64,000 nt of DNA from the NCBI GenBank assembly GCA_011050085.1, contig DRGL01000024.1, forward strand, positions 62,001 through 126,000. The letters run 5' to 3'. Both the position numbers and the translations under genes were made by a program. Every line of letters begins with the position of its first letter. Position 1 is the stretch's first letter. Of the stretch, positions 62,814 through 64,000 are shown piece after piece. The DNA comes from Pricia antarctica (GTDB lineage: Bacteria > Bacteroidota > Bacteroidia > Flavobacteriales > Flavobacteriaceae). Under the pieces are notes generated by a model. It was given only the letters and a program-made list of their open reading frames with translations, was not told the origin of the DNA and searched no databases.

Positions 62814-63573
62814 GAAAAATAAAATTACGGCCTTGTTAATTACGTACAATGAAATTTTTCACATTGATGCGGTACTGGATAATATTTCGTTCGCCGATGA
62901 GATTATCGTCATAGATTCCTTTAGTTCGGATGGCACCGCGGAAAAGATTCGAGAAAGAACTGATGTTATATTAATACAGCGCCCGTTCAAAAACTTTACA
63001 GATCAAAAATCTTTTGCCCTGGAACAGGCTTCCAACGATTGGGTATTATTTTTGGATGCAGACGAGCGGCTCACCGAATCACTGCGAGAAGAAATTTTGG
63101 CTACCATCGCACTCGAGAAAGCACCTGCCAACGCCTATTTCTTTCTACGTACGTTCATGTTCAAAAACGAGGTGTTACGTTTCAGTGGATGGCAAAGCGA
63201 TAAAAACTACCGTTTGTTTAGAAAGAGCAAAGTATATTTTTCAGAAGAACGCATTGTACATGAAACCTTGGTAATCAATGGCAAATCAGGTACCATGAAA
63301 AATAAGCTCATCCATTTTTCATATAAAAACTATGAGGATTATAAGGCCAAGATGGTCAAATACGGTCAAATGAAAGCTTACGAGGAACTTGACAAGGACT
63401 ACTCGCCAAATTTGTACCATTATTGGTTTCGGCCCTTTTATAAATTCATCAACCATTACATTTTCAGATTGGGAATATTGGACGGGAAAAAGGGAATCAT
63501 CATCTGCTATCTCAATGCCTTGGGTGTCCATTCCCGATATAAAGAATTGGCGCGGTTGCGAGAGGAAAGTTAA
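62803..63573 (+). CDS. GT2 glycosyltransferase, WaaE/KdtX-like (copy 2)
   Basis: A 256-residue GT2 enzyme closely related to the gene at 58590: ITALLITYNEIFHIDAVLDN, IDSFSSDGT, NDWVLFLDADERLT, FSGWQSDKNYRLFRKSKVYF and ILDGKKGIIICYLNALG. The ATG at 62803 (MGNRKNK) is used; a start at 62737 would translate the tail of the previous gene in another frame. The two copies bracket three GT-B enzymes, suggesting two similar linkages in one glycan. Confidence 0.9.
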   Translation: MGNRKNKITALLITYNEIFHIDAVLDNISFADEIIVIDSFSSDGTAEKIRERTDVILIQRPFKNFTDQKSFALEQASNDWVLFLDADERLTESLREEILATIALEKAPANAYFFLRTFMFKNEVLRFSGWQSDKNYRLFRKSKVYFSEERIVHETLVINGKSGTMKNKLIHFSYKNYEDYKAKMVKYGQMKAYEELDKDYSPNLYHYWFRPFYKFINHYIFRLGILDGKKGIIICYLNALGVHSRYKELARLREES

Positions 63574-63628
63574 GTAAACATAGTATAAGCAAGCGTATCA
63601 TTTAGAATCGATAACTATATTTAGCCTA

Positions 63629-64000
63629 GTGAACAATCTTACGGAAGAAATAAACGCCTGTCTGCAGGTACTGGAAAAAGGAGGGCTTATCCTCTACCCG
63701 ACCGATACCGTTTGGGGTGTTGGTTGCGATGCGACTAACGAAGCCGCGGTAAAAAGAATATATGAACTGAAGAACAGGGATGACAGTAAGGCATTGATCT
63801 GTTTGGTCGCCAATGATGCCATGCTCGAAAGACATATTGATAAGGTACCGGATTTAGCCTATGATATCATCGATCTTTCGACCAAGCCAACAACCATTAT
63901 TTATGACAATCCGAAAGGCATAGCAAAGAATCTGGTTGCCAATGATAATTCACTCGCTATTCGCGTTGCCTCCGATAAATTCTGTCAGTACCTCATCAAT
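63629..64000 (+). CDS. Sua5/YciO/YrdC-family protein, incomplete at the window edge
   Basis: The frame starts at a GTG (63629) and stays open to the window edge, giving 124 residues. The sequence contains GGLILYPTDTVWGVGCDATN (the PTDTVWG signature), IYELKNRDDSKALICLVAN and STKPTTIIYDNPKG, with ATP and threonine-site residues of the family. These proteins make threonylcarbamoyl-AMP for the t6A modification of tRNAs reading ANN codons. A full copy is about 205 residues, so roughly 40% lies outside the window. Confidence 0.9.
   Translation, partial: MNNLTEEINACLQVLEKGGLILYPTDTVWGVGCDATNEAAVKRIYELKNRDDSKALICLVANDAMLERHIDKVPDLAYDIIDLSTKPTTIIYDNPKGIAKNLVANDNSLAIRVASDKFCQYLIN

Overview
The window looks like chromosome of a marine Flavobacteriaceae bacterium (Bacteroidota). 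This is inferred from three things: Bacteroidota-type promoters (TTG, 20 nt, TAnnTTTG) at 890, 39471 and 44998; a TonB receptor with an N-terminal carboxypeptidase-regulatory-like domain; and family-specific proteins such as the DUF5606 protein. No rRNA, tRNA or CRISPR array was seen. The last gene (a Sua5/YrdC protein) runs off the right edge, and a 20-codon gene tail enters at the left edge.

Layout. 1-18.3 kb is mostly housekeeping and envelope genes: a malectin-type lipoprotein, MsrA, an ECF sigma factor operon, aldose epimerase, Ohr, MeaB, a polyprenyl-phosphate-sugar module (GT2, flippase-like protein, GT39, PAP2), a MATE pump, MazG, a zinc peptidase, a TIM-barrel epimerase and an SMP-30 lactonase. 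18.8-27.9 kb is an AT-rich accessory island. It holds single, unrelated plus-strand genes (membrane-anchored GNAT, CBS-HEPN, HNH, propeller lipoprotein, two-repeat secreted protein, aldo/keto reductase) separated by palindromic spacers. Between them lie two group II intron copies (one without a maturase ORF, one cut off) and three transposase tail remnants. No integrase is visible, but the island looks like a cassette-style hotspot.

28.6-46.4 kb is mixed: a PAS histidine kinase with its response regulator, a CDF transporter, an M28 peptidase, an overlapping alpha/beta hydrolase and serine hydrolase pair, an exo/endonuclease-phosphatase family protein, a ZIP transporter, a DJ-1/PfpI gene broken by one in-frame TAA, a TonB receptor with a PepSY protein, another TIM-barrel epimerase, and an ArsR regulator with a luciferase-like oxidoreductase. 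47-50.3 kb holds a lone receiver and the most unusual gene of the window, a regulator joining an AraC-type DNA-binding domain to a C-terminal BLUF blue-light domain with its flavin-site residues in exact register.

50.8-57 kb returns to core functions: aquaporin, SGNH hydrolase, GH20 hexosaminidase, DUF5606, peptide deformylase, RuvX and DapD. 57.2-63.6 kb is a lipopolysaccharide or capsule glycosyltransferase cluster in which two WaaE-like GT2 paralogues bracket three GT-B enzymes.
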